From: an uncultured Sphingomonadaceae bacterium
GTDB taxonomy: Bacteria; Pseudomonadota; Alphaproteobacteria; Sphingomonadales; Sphingomonadaceae
Assembly (NCBI GenBank): GCA_938003725.1
Contig: CALKXX010000157.1
Location: forward strand, 1-24,724
Length of the DNA: 24,724 bases
Reading direction: 5' to 3'
A model generated the notes under the pieces. That model saw nothing but the letters and a program-made list of their open reading frames with translations, was not told where the DNA came from and did not search any database. Position numbers and translations under genes: made by a program. Of the stretch, positions 1-8,032 are shown in pieces (within the stretch, counting starts at the first letter, position 1; the number at the start of each line of letters is the position of its first letter).

Positions 1-435
1 CATATTTGCAGTTTTGAGATCATTGTTCCGCATTTTTATCTGGTCTGCCACCAGTGCATCGCCCGATTGCAGAGTTTTGACGGTAACCGGCAAGCCGTTG
101 AGCAATGAGTCCGCCGCGAGCACATTGCGATTGATACCAAAAAGTCCCTTGCTGGCTTTGATCTTTGTTGCATCATTTATCGCGATAATTGTTTGCGAAC
201 CATCTTCGGTCATGATCTGCAATCTATCGCCACTACGCGCCGAAATAATCCCTTTAATGTCCGGGCCCTTGACCAAAACAGCATCAGGCAGATCCGCCTG
301 CCGTTGTCCGTCTACGATAATGTCCGCCCGATCAGATTCCTGACCGTCGTGCTGTGCAGCAACGCTGACCGGCATTAGCATCGTAGCTGAAGCAATTAGC
401 AAACTGATCCTTGGTGTTTTGGAAATGACTCTCAT
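1..435 (-). CDS. OmpA-family outer-membrane protein, N-terminal part (runs off left edge)
   Basis: The 5' end of a minus-strand gene, with 145 codons visible and no stop before the edge. The ATG at 433-435 is preceded by a clear AAGGAG ribosome binding site at about 443-448. The protein starts with a signal peptide (basic MRVISKTPR, hydrophobic ISLLIASATMLMPVSV, then an AAQ cleavage region near residue 28). A charged linker follows (ADIIVDGQRQ), then a small beta-rich domain with KGIISARSGDRLQIM and TIVAINDATKIKA. From memory, sphingomonad OmpA-family proteins of about 350 residues carry this DUF5666-like N-terminal domain before a C-terminal peptidoglycan-binding OmpA domain. That C-terminal domain would lie outside the window, so the family call is an inference from the N-terminus. 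It would act in the periplasm or outer membrane. Whether it shares a transcript with the genes upstream of 766 is unclear because a 330-base gap separates them. Confidence 0.65.
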   Translation of the reverse strand, partial: MRVISKTPRISLLIASATMLMPVSVAAQHDGQESDRADIIVDGQRQADLPDAVLVKGPDIKGIISARSGDRLQIMTEDGSQTIIAINDATKIKASKGLFGINRNVLAADSLLNGLPVTVKTLQSGDALVADQIKMRNNDLKTANM

Positions 436-765
436 CCCTATTCTCCTTAAAATAATAGCATCTCGCCCCGCATGTTCATGGCTTTTTGTTTGACCGGCCC
501 CTTTGTGGTCAAGCTACTCTTCAACCGCCGGTATAATGTGAATCGACTATTACGTCGCATAAAAAACATGAACTTGAAGAGTGGTCGGGCCATGCTGTCT
601 GGCAGATGAACGTGATCGGCAATATCGCTCATCATGGGGGCAATGCGAGCATATCTTGCGGCGAATAGTGTACTATTGTTCCTGTCAGCCACCGCCTGCA
701 TGCACTTCAAATTAAGTTATTGTGGTCCAGTGAGCGGCTTGATGAGCCAAGTGCGGTTGCCGAAT
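436..765. other. 330-base gap between the oxygenase and OmpA-family genes; only a doubtful small ORF
   Basis: No recognisable gene lies here. A minus-strand open frame at 447-710 could encode up to 87 residues, ending just before the ribosome binding site of the OmpA-family gene. It is rich in Met, Arg, Lys and Phe (for example MARPLFKFMFFMRRN), has no convincing ribosome binding site before any of its ATGs, and resembles no family I know. The gap probably holds the promoter of the OmpA-family gene, but I could not pick a convincing -35/-10 pair. A small GGCT-CATCA-AGCC hairpin just after the oxygenase stop is too weak to call a terminator. Confidence 0.4.
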
Positions 766-1929
766 TCAGTCTGTTTCGATTTCCGCGAACATCAGGCTTC
801 CGGAGTTATAAAGCGTTGCCAATTGTAGCATTGCAAAGTCCGAATCTATCAGGTCGGTGTGAATAGTGATGCTATCGCGAGAACATAGATCCTTTGCAAA
901 CGAGACCAGCTCGACTGGAATCTCAAATGAAACTCCATCTACAAATAGGAGAATGCCCGCATCCCCAGCTTCAACATAAGAAAACCGGCTAGCCGGGTTG
1001 CGTAACAGCGGCACGCCGCTTGAGAGCAATTTGCGCAGTTCTGCGATCTCAATCGGTTTTTCCGGACTCCAATCAAGTTCAGGATATTTGCGGGTGCTAT
1101 TATACGTACCGAACCACCGCATGAAAGCGTCGCGATCACCAGTTTTGTCGGTGATCATCTCATGCAGTCTTGCAATTGCCTCAGCCCGAATCTGGCCGGG
1201 ATTTTCTTGCCTGTGCAAATCCGGGTCGGCAAAATGGTCGTCGTCGTCCATAGCAACCAGCAGATCATCCATCCAATATCCGATCAGCTCTTTGCGAGTG
1301 GGCGCACGAAACCCAATGGAATAGGTCATGCAGTCCTCACCAACAGCAACTCCATTATGTGAGATGCCTGGCGGTACATATAGCATGTCGCCCGGTTCGA
1401 GCAGCCATTCATCCGTCGCTTCAAAATCGGCGAGCAAGCGTAAATCATCGTGCGGTATCAGCGCAGACTGGTCGGTACGCCGCTCCCCAATTTGCCATCG
1501 ACGTTTTCCCAAACCTTGGACGAGGAAAACATCATATTGGTCAAAATGTGGACCCACACCTCCGCCGTCGCTGGCATAGCTGACCATTACATCATCGATC
1601 CGCCAGTTTGGAATGAAGCGAAACGGTGCAATAACGGCCGCGACCTCTGGCACGGAATGATCGACTGCCTGTACCAACAGGGTCCACTGCTTCTTGTCCA
1701 ATCGCTGAAAATGCGCGGCTGAAAAAGGGCCATGCTCTAAGCCCCAAATATTGCCGGTTTTCGTGATCAAACGCGATTCGATCTGTTCCTCGCCGGCCAA
1801 TCCGGCAAGCTCATCTGGCTCCAGGGGATTTGACCACGAATTCCACGGATTTTTGATCAGTAGCGGCTTTTTTTGCCAATATTCACGGAGGAAATTATCG
1901 GCGTCAAACTTTGCGGAATTGATAAGCAT
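766..1929 (-). CDS. roxA: JmjC/cupin ribosomal oxygenase, RoxA/YcfD type (50S L16 arginine hydroxylase)
   Basis: A 387-residue Fe(II)/2-oxoglutarate oxygenase; E. coli YcfD/RoxA (373 aa) hydroxylates an arginine of ribosomal protein L16. The N-terminus has the family opening (REYWQKKPLLIKN, residues 15-27). The iron-binding facial triad is visible as H128 and D130 in GVGPHFDQYDVFLVQ and H191 in YVPPGISHNGVAVG. The LVQGLGKRRWQIG stretch fits the JmjC beta-strand core. After the catalytic half comes the dimerisation and winged-helix part seen in bacterial ribosomal oxygenases (about 215-387). The gene begins 19 bases after the stop of the DUF1295 gene on the same strand, so they may share a transcript. 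The ATG at 1929 has only a distant AGGG. The exact substrate is inferred from the family; another ribosomal protein is possible. Confidence 0.88.
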   Translation of the reverse strand: MLINSAKFDADNFLREYWQKKPLLIKNPWNSWSNPLEPDELAGLAGEEQIESRLITKTGNIWGLEHGPFSAAHFQRLDKKQWTLLVQAVDHSVPEVAAVIAPFRFIPNWRIDDVMVSYASDGGGVGPHFDQYDVFLVQGLGKRRWQIGERRTDQSALIPHDDLRLLADFEATDEWLLEPGDMLYVPPGISHNGVAVGEDCMTYSIGFRAPTRKELIGYWMDDLLVAMDDDDHFADPDLHRQENPGQIRAEAIARLHEMITDKTGDRDAFMRWFGTYNSTRKYPELDWSPEKPIEIAELRKLLSSGVPLLRNPASRFSYVEAGDAGILLFVDGVSFEIPVELVSFAKDLCSRDSITIHTDLIDSDFAMLQLATLYNSGSLMFAEIETD

Positions 1930-1948
1930 ATATGCCGAAAGCCCTGTT

Positions 1949-2809
1949 CTATTTCTTTGGCGGCTTTGGCACTAGAAGGGGTGTCTGATCGCGATATTTG
2001 ACATATTCCGGGTCATCTCCCCATTTCTTATCCGCGCTGCGCTCCAACATGGGAACTCCGCTGACTTTGGTGAGCAGGAACCAGACGAATATCGGCGAGA
2101 TAAGAGTAGCCCACTGCCAACTGTTAAGTAATGGTAGGGAGATGATCGTGATTCCTGTCCACAGCAATATCTCGCCAAAATAATTAGGATGTCTCGACCA
2201 CGCCCACAGACCGGTCTTGATAAACCGCCCCTTGTTTTCCGGTTTGGAACGGAACGCCGATTTCTGCCGGTCGGCAGCAACCTCGATGGCAAATCCAACA
2301 ATCCAGCACAGTGCACCAATGACAAAGAAAATTCCGATCGGTACGCGCTGCGTCGTCGTGATAATCAGCAAAGCGCTCGCCGCCGTCAGAACGACCCAGG
2401 TGCCTTGTAACGTCCAGGCTTGAAGAAAGCGGAGAGAGTCGGTCTTGATACTGTCAAATCTGGAATCTTTGCCATCTGCACTGATCCGGCGGAATAAAAA
2501 TGACCCCAAACGCAGGGCCCAAATAGCGACCATCGCCGCAACGACCGACGCACGCAGGTCGAGCGGCGATGCAAAGACGCATGCTATGGCAATGACAGTC
2601 AAATAGGTAAACGATCCGGTGAGATCGTAATATTTCTCCGTCTTGAATATATTGGCAGGGACAAAGGCGAGCCAGTTCACCGCATAAGCCAGAATACCGC
2701 AAAACAAGAATAGGGGTATGGAACCAAAATTCGCACCGTTTTGGCTGCCGGCGATCGAAACACTCAATCCGATCAGGACTGCCACCACGATTACGATAAT
2801 TGACTTCAT
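1949..2809 (-). CDS. DUF1295 family membrane protein (steroid 5-alpha-reductase-like)
   Basis: An integral membrane protein of 286 residues from the ATG at 2809, which has AAGGGA about ten bases upstream. A 15-residue longer frame starting at TTG 2854 is less likely because it puts polar residues before the first hydrophobic helix (MKSIIVIVVAVLIGLSVS). About six further hydrophobic segments follow. The C-terminal third carries the motif shared by DUF1295, steroid 5-alpha-reductase and isoprenylcysteine methyltransferase proteins: TGLWAWSRHPNYFGEILLW, then a membrane segment and the end WGDDPEYVKYRDQTPLLVP. In relatives this region binds NADPH or S-adenosylmethionine; the substrate of bacterial DUF1295 proteins is not established. 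It is divergent from rluE with about 95 bases between start codons and lies upstream of the oxygenase gene. Confidence 0.85.
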   Translation of the reverse strand: MKSIIVIVVAVLIGLSVSIAGSQNGANFGSIPLFLFCGILAYAVNWLAFVPANIFKTEKYYDLTGSFTYLTVIAIACVFASPLDLRASVVAAMVAIWALRLGSFLFRRISADGKDSRFDSIKTDSLRFLQAWTLQGTWVVLTAASALLIITTTQRVPIGIFFVIGALCWIVGFAIEVAADRQKSAFRSKPENKGRFIKTGLWAWSRHPNYFGEILLWTGITIISLPLLNSWQWATLISPIFVWFLLTKVSGVPMLERSADKKWGDDPEYVKYRDQTPLLVPKPPKK

Positions 2810-2904
2810 TTCTTTGATATCCCTTTTCCGAAGACCGGCACCTTGCGGAAGCAACCCGTTTTTATTGCATTGCCGATATAAGTGACTGGTGTCAAAGGAC
2901 GCAA

Positions 2905-3456
2905 ATGTCGAAGCTCATATTGTTCAACAAACCATATGGCGTCCTGTCCCAATTTACCGATTCGAGTATTGGGCCCGGCCGCGCCACATTGTCCGACTAT
3001 ATTGATGTGCCCGCCGTTTATCCAGCGGGAAGGCTTGATCGGGATAGCGAAGGTTTGCTCGTGCTGACGGATGATGGCAAGCTACAGGCGCAGATCGCTG
3101 ATCCAAAGTTCCGGAAGCCGAAAACCTATCTCGTACAGGTGGAGGGAATAGTTGATCAGGACGGTCTTGAGCAGTTGAGCAGAGGTGTCCAGCTGAAAGA
3201 TGGCTTGACGCGCCCAGCCATCGTGGACAGGATAGACAGCCCCGACCTGTGGCCCCGAATCCCACCGATTAGAGTTCGAAAAACGGTTCCGGACAGCTGG
3301 TTGAAATTGACCATTGTAGAGGGAAAAAACAGGCAAGTGCGCCGCATGACGGCGGCCATTGGCAATCCCACGTTGCGGCTTGTGCGGTGGCAAGTTGGCG
3401 ATTGGACAATAGCCGATATTAAAACCGGGCAGTGGCAGCAAATTCCAACTCCTTAG
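2905..3456 (+). CDS. rluE: 23S rRNA pseudouridine synthase, RluE/RsuA family
   Basis: A 183-residue protein with the RsuA-family catalytic signature AGRLDRDSEGLLVLTDDG at residues 41-58, where D45 is the expected catalytic aspartate. The N-terminus (LILFNKPYGVLSQFTD) and the C-terminal IVEGKNRQVRRMTAAIGNPT also match RluE/RsuA. There is no N-terminal S4 domain, which is typical of RluE (217 aa in E. coli, modifying U2457 of 23S rRNA) and unlike RsuA or RluB. The ATG at 2905 follows a strong AAAGGA six bases upstream. The stop overlaps the stop of the convergent RND permease: the tetranucleotide TTAG at 3453-3456 ends both genes. RluE is the most likely member of the family from length and domain content. 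Confidence 0.9.
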   Translation: MSKLILFNKPYGVLSQFTDSSIGPGRATLSDYIDVPAVYPAGRLDRDSEGLLVLTDDGKLQAQIADPKFRKPKTYLVQVEGIVDQDGLEQLSRGVQLKDGLTRPAIVDRIDSPDLWPRIPPIRVRKTVPDSWLKLTIVEGKNRQVRRMTAAIGNPTLRLVRWQVGDWTIADIKTGQWQQIPTP

Positions 3457-6400
3457 GCGGCTTGCATCCGGTTCCAGGCTCTCTTGAATTTTCGTTTCCC
3501 CCGATATTCCAAAACGGCCAGAGCAGGGATCAGTAGTTGTAAAATGACCGCGCCGAACAACACTCCAAATCCAAGGCTGGCCGACATCGGGATGAGAAAC
3601 TGTGCTTGAATGCTGGTTTCAAAGGTGATCGGCGCAACGCCAAGAAAGGTGGTCAACGAGGTCAGCATGATCGGACGGAACCGTGACTTGGCACCGGCGA
3701 CAATCGCCTCTTCAATTTCCATCCCGTTATCCAGATTCTCATTTATGAAATCGATCAGGACAAGAGAGCCGTTCACAATCACACCAGATAGCGCGATAAT
3801 ACCAAACATGCTCAGCACGCCCAGCGGTATGCCCAGAAGAAGGTGGCCGATCAAAGCGCCAATTATACCGAAGGGGATAACCGCCATGATGATGAGCGGT
3901 TGTATATAGGAGCGGAAAGGAATGGCGAGCAACGCATAGATCATCAGCAGCGCGGCCAGAAAAGCGATCCCAAGGTCTCCGAACGATTCTGCTTGTTCCT
4001 GTTGCTCCCCTCCAAAGGTATATAATAGCTGCGGATAGTCAGCTTGTAGCGCGGGCATGATATCATTGGCCAGCGCATCGGCGATTTCCTGACCAGTCAC
4101 GATGTCGTCATTAATGTCCGCTGTTACCGCCGTCACGCGCCGGCCATCGGTTCGGCGAATTACTGAAGGTGCCTGGCCGAATGATACATCCGCCAAGGTG
4201 GATACCGGCACTTCGCCGCCGGGAACACGTACCCGGAATCTCTCTACATCGACAATCGAATTGCGCTCTTCTTCGGGCAGCCGAATATAGACGCGCATAT
4301 CTTCCTGTCCGCGTTGTACGCGCAGGGCCTCACTGCCAAAAAAAGCAGCGCGCACTTGCAACGCAACGTCCTGCAAAGTGACTCCTAGCGAGCGAGCCTC
4401 AGGCTTCAGTCGAAGCTGGATTTCTTTCAAACCCTGATCTTGATCGCTTTCAATATCGAACACGCCAGAAAACCGGTTAAGTTGTTCCATCAATTTCGCT
4501 GATGCAGCTTCCAGAACTTCCGGGTCAGGGTCGGACAGTTGTACATCAATCGGCGCGCCGACGGACAAAAGATCCGATGCGAAAATCAAGGACCGCGCTT
4601 CGACAACGGGCCCCACCGCGTCGCGCCAGGCATTTTCGAAATCCTTGGATGCCAGGGCCCTTTGATCTCCGGGAATGAAGCTGAATTCAACACTTGCGAT
4701 ATTGGCGGAAAACCCCGTGGGCGCAAACTGACTGGGGCCACTGGTCCGCGGTTGTTGTCCGACCAGCGTGAATATGCCGCGCAATGGAGATTCTGAATCT
4801 TCATCATCCTGTTCCGCTTGATATTTCGCATAAGTTTCTCGCCCGCGTTGTTCGACCAGCCGCGCGATCTTTTCGGTTTCGGCAATTGGTGTTCCGGCAG
4901 GCATTTCTATGCTGGCCGTAACGATATCTGCTTCGATTGCCGGGAAAAATGAGTTTTTGATTATTCCGGCAGGTATCATGGAGCCAATGATAATCAGCAT
5001 CGCTATCCCGCCGGCAATAATCACAAACGGCATGCGGACTGAATAATTAAGTGCGCGATCTAATGGGCCGTGGAGAAATGCTTGAAAATATCTATCCACC
5101 TTTTTCTGAACGCGCTCAAAAAAGCGCGTGACCGGGTTGCGCGTGGGGGTGCCGGGTGCCGGTAAGTGGCTAAGGTGGCTCGGCAATATGAGCAGGCATT
5201 CGACCAGTGACAGAAACAGGACGGCCACCACTACCAACGGAATATCGGCCAGAATTTTTCCAATCACACCGCCGATTGCGAATAGCGGTGAAAAAGCTGC
5301 AATGGTCGTGAGGACGGCAAAAATTACCGGAACCGTTACACGCCGTGCCCCACTGACCGCTGCACCCATGCCGGTGCGGCCGCTCTCGCGTCTTGCATAT
5401 ACGCTTTCGCCGACAACAATCGCATCATCGACCACCAATCCCAAGGCTAGAATGAACCCGAAAAGAGAGAACATGTTGATGCTGGAGCCCGCAATGTCGA
5501 GCAGGAAAATCGCGCCAATGAACGTGACCCCAATTCCCAGGGCGGTCCAGCCCGCTAGACGGATATCAAGGAACAAGGTGAGGGCCAGCAAGACAAGGAA
5601 CAGTCCGATTGCGGCATTTTTCAAAAGCAGGCTCAACCGATCGTTGAGCAGCTCGCTATCATCGCTCCAGATCGCATAAGATATGCCCTCCGGTAGCGTT
5701 CGGGCAAACTCCGTTTCCAGATATTCCTTTGACGCTTTGGAAACATCCAATACGCGTTCGTCGCTGGTGCGAAAGACTTCGACAAAAGCGACCGGTTTGC
5801 CATTATAGAGCGACAACAGATCGGAATCTTGAAAACCGTCCCGCACCGTCGCAATTTGTCCCAACCTTATCAGCGCACCATCCTCGGTGCTGACCAGAAC
5901 AATGTCTTCGAAATTTTGCTGATTATAATTTTGACCGATCGTTCGCACACGAACTTCTTCGCTTTCGGTATCAATAGAGCCGGCTGGACTATCAAGACTG
6001 CTCGCCGCGATCGTGCGAGAGATATCGTTTAGCGAGAGGCCAAAGGCCTGCAGCGTGTCTTGCGGGACCTCGATCGAAACTTCATAGTCACGGATCGAAC
6101 TGGTATCGACAAAGGATATTTCCGGGAGCGCCGAGAGCGCTTCCTCCAAACGGTAGGCCGTTTCCTTTAGAGCATTTTCCGATACGTCACCGAATATCGC
6201 AACCCGGACCACGCTTTGGCGCGTAGTCAATTCACGTACGTCCGGCTCTTCGGCTTCGTCGGGGAAAGTTTGAATTTGGTCGATTTCAGATTTGATGTCA
6301 TCCAGCGCCCGGTCGATATCCGTACCCAATTCAAGTTCAACGAGGACCGATCCTGTATTCTCCGCTGCGGTTGATTTGATTTCTTTGATATTTTCAACGG

Positions 6401-6698
6401 CTTCAACCGCTTCCTCGATCTTCTGGACTATCGATTCCTCGACCTCGTCAGGGGTCGCACCGGGATAGGAGACGCTTATCTGAACCGTATCGAGGCTATT
6501 TTCGGCAAAAACCTCTTGCACAATCGTACCATAGGAAGAGATCCCGGCGATAAAGAAGAACATCATCAGCAAGTTTGCTGCGACCCCGTTGCGCGCCATG
6601 AAAGCGACAACGCCGCCTTGCTCCATGATTTCCTTGCTAGGTTGCTCGGGAGAAGGAGGTGTCATGCCCGGCTCGTCAAGAGTGGATGGTGTCGTCAT
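3453..6698 (-). CDS. RND-family efflux permease (AcrB-like, HAE1 type)
   Basis: A 1081-residue inner-membrane pump. It has the RND layout: TM1 at about residues 38-58, a large periplasmic loop, TM2-6 (about 360-520), a second periplasmic loop and TM8-12 at the C-terminus. The TM4 proton-relay pair is visible in FGFILALGLVVDDAIVVGES (D424-D425). A C-terminal repeat of the fold is seen in LSMFGIIALSGVIVNGSLVLIDFIN. A cytoplasmic N-terminal tail of about 30 residues rich in Pro, Glu and Thr precedes TM1, longer than in AcrB. The ATG at 6698 overlaps the adaptor stop by four bases (ATGA), which indicates translational coupling. Substrates cannot be read from the sequence; a metal pump is unlikely because the sequence around D424-D425 is of the drug-efflux type. 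It is last in the NodT-adaptor-permease operon. Confidence 0.93.
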   Translation of the reverse strand: MTTPSTLDEPGMTPPSPEQPSKEIMEQGGVVAFMARNGVAANLLMMFFFIAGISSYGTIVQEVFAENSLDTVQISVSYPGATPDEVEESIVQKIEEAVEAVENIKEIKSTAAENTGSVLVELELGTDIDRALDDIKSEIDQIQTFPDEAEEPDVRELTTRQSVVRVAIFGDVSENALKETAYRLEEALSALPEISFVDTSSIRDYEVSIEVPQDTLQAFGLSLNDISRTIAASSLDSPAGSIDTESEEVRVRTIGQNYNQQNFEDIVLVSTEDGALIRLGQIATVRDGFQDSDLLSLYNGKPVAFVEVFRTSDERVLDVSKASKEYLETEFARTLPEGISYAIWSDDSELLNDRLSLLLKNAAIGLFLVLLALTLFLDIRLAGWTALGIGVTFIGAIFLLDIAGSSINMFSLFGFILALGLVVDDAIVVGESVYARRESGRTGMGAAVSGARRVTVPVIFAVLTTIAAFSPLFAIGGVIGKILADIPLVVVAVLFLSLVECLLILPSHLSHLPAPGTPTRNPVTRFFERVQKKVDRYFQAFLHGPLDRALNYSVRMPFVIIAGGIAMLIIIGSMIPAGIIKNSFFPAIEADIVTASIEMPAGTPIAETEKIARLVEQRGRETYAKYQAEQDDEDSESPLRGIFTLVGQQPRTSGPSQFAPTGFSANIASVEFSFIPGDQRALASKDFENAWRDAVGPVVEARSLIFASDLLSVGAPIDVQLSDPDPEVLEAASAKLMEQLNRFSGVFDIESDQDQGLKEIQLRLKPEARSLGVTLQDVALQVRAAFFGSEALRVQRGQEDMRVYIRLPEEERNSIVDVERFRVRVPGGEVPVSTLADVSFGQAPSVIRRTDGRRVTAVTADINDDIVTGQEIADALANDIMPALQADYPQLLYTFGGEQQEQAESFGDLGIAFLAALLMIYALLAIPFRSYIQPLIIMAVIPFGIIGALIGHLLLGIPLGVLSMFGIIALSGVIVNGSLVLIDFINENLDNGMEIEEAIVAGAKSRFRPIMLTSLTTFLGVAPITFETSIQAQFLIPMSASLGFGVLFGAVILQLLIPALAVLEYRGKRKFKRAWNRMQAA

Positions 6699-8032
6699 TT
6701 TCCGGGTTTGGCTTTAGCATTGGATTGCGGTTTGGATATCCTAACGCTCTGTCCTTCCGTAGCGCCGCTTATCCCGCCCAGAACCACCAGCGGACTCTTG
6801 CCCAAATTTGCTGTGCTAATCAGGGCCATGGTGTCTGTGCGTTGATATATGTCTACCGCTATGATGCGCAGTTTTCCATCGCGCACCAGCCAGATTTTAT
6901 TCCCCGCTCTTAATGCCGAGAGCGGTAATATTGCATATTCATCCAGCGCTCTGCCGTTGATTTCAGCTTCGACAAAGCTTCCGACAAAGAGCGGCGGAGC
7001 ACCGGATGCAGTTGCCGATTTGCCGTCATTTTCGCTAATAGCGGCTGGAGACCCTCCTCTCATCGGGTCGGGCACGCGCAAAAAAACGTCAATTGTGCGC
7101 GTCTGAGGATTGAGGACGCTATTGGCGCGATCGACATAGGCCTGCCAACGATAGCGAACGCCGCCATAGTCAGAATATATGGAGGCCTGGATGGAGCCGC
7201 TGCCACTGGCCCTCCACAGGCCCGGTATCAATGCAGCATCTTTTTCGGACAATGGAATGACAGCTTCAAAATCTGCGGTACCGACCATTGATCCGAGAGA
7301 TTGGCCGGGCTGCACAAAGCTTCCCAACGCAATCTGTTCTGTACGCACAACGCCGGAAAATGGAGCGCGGACAACCGTACGTTGAAGTGCCGTTTGCGCG
7401 TCGGCGAGACGTGCCTCTGCACGGCGCAGACTGGCTCTGGCCGACTTTAACTGTGGTTCGCGCGTAGCCAAATCGTTGGCTTGTCTCTTGTTATTTGCCG
7501 TTGATGCATTTTGCTCTGTGCCGGTCTGTAGTTGATCCGGCGGCAATATGCGTGCGGCATAATCATTTTCGTCTACGCTCGCATAAATTTTGTCCGCTGC
7601 CGCGCCGCGCCGCTTAAAGCGCGCCAGTTCTGCCTTGGCCAAAGAAACTTCTTCCCGCGCCTGTTGAACTGCAACATCTTGAGAGACGACATCGGCCTGT
7701 GCAGTTTGTACAGCGTTTCGGTAATCAGCCGTATCGATACGGAACAGGATGGTGCCGCGGGCAATGCGCTGACCTTCACGCAGATTGGGGTTTACATAGA
7801 CTAATTTACCAGCGACTTCTGCGGCCAAAGTCAATTCTTCTCGGGCACGCACCGTACCGGAACCGGCGACGATCAAATTGCCGGAGCGGATTTCTATCGG
7901 GGCGGCTTGCACCAGCGGTATCAATTCTTCGGCTGGCTTTTCTTCCGGTTCGGAACGGAAAAGGATCATCAGTGCGGCAATCAATATTGCCGCCAACAGG
8001 ATTAGACCGCCAATAACGCGTTGCCGTTGCAC
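6695..8032 (-). CDS. Periplasmic adaptor (membrane fusion protein) of RND efflux system
   Basis: A 445-residue HlyD/AcrA-type adaptor. Residues 6-25 (VIGGLILLAAILIAALMILF) are a single N-terminal membrane anchor rather than a lipobox. The first half of a lipoyl domain (LTLAAEVAGKLVYVNP ... GQRIARGTILFRID) is followed by an Ala/Gln/Glu-rich coiled-coil hairpin (about 105-220). The second lipoyl half (TVVRAPFSGVVRTEQIALG) and beta-barrel and membrane-proximal domains follow. The tail is rich in Lys, Ser and Pro. The start is GTG at 8030-8032, immediately after the TAG of the outer-membrane factor, with GGGAG about ten bases upstream inside that gene. It links the outer-membrane channel to the pump. 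An insert of about 30 residues near 160-190 within the hairpin lengthens it relative to AcrA. Confidence 0.92.
   Translation of the reverse strand: MQRQRVIGGLILLAAILIAALMILFRSEPEEKPAEELIPLVQAAPIEIRSGNLIVAGSGTVRAREELTLAAEVAGKLVYVNPNLREGQRIARGTILFRIDTADYRNAVQTAQADVVSQDVAVQQAREEVSLAKAELARFKRRGAAADKIYASVDENDYAARILPPDQLQTGTEQNASTANNKRQANDLATREPQLKSARASLRRAEARLADAQTALQRTVVRAPFSGVVRTEQIALGSFVQPGQSLGSMVGTADFEAVIPLSEKDAALIPGLWRASGSGSIQASIYSDYGGVRYRWQAYVDRANSVLNPQTRTIDVFLRVPDPMRGGSPAAISENDGKSATASGAPPLFVGSFVEAEINGRALDEYAILPLSALRAGNKIWLVRDGKLRIIAVDIYQRTDTMALISTANLGKSPLVVLGGISGATEGQSVRISKPQSNAKAKPGK

Noticed and set aside
447..710. 87-residue minus-strand ORF before the OmpA-family gene
   Set aside because: No ribosome binding site at any start, no recognisable family and an unusual Met/Arg-rich composition; described as part of a gap instead of being called a gene.
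5128..5679. 183-codon plus-strand ORF inside the RND permease
   Set aside because: Antisense shadow; the permease frame shows the full RND pattern here including D424-D425.
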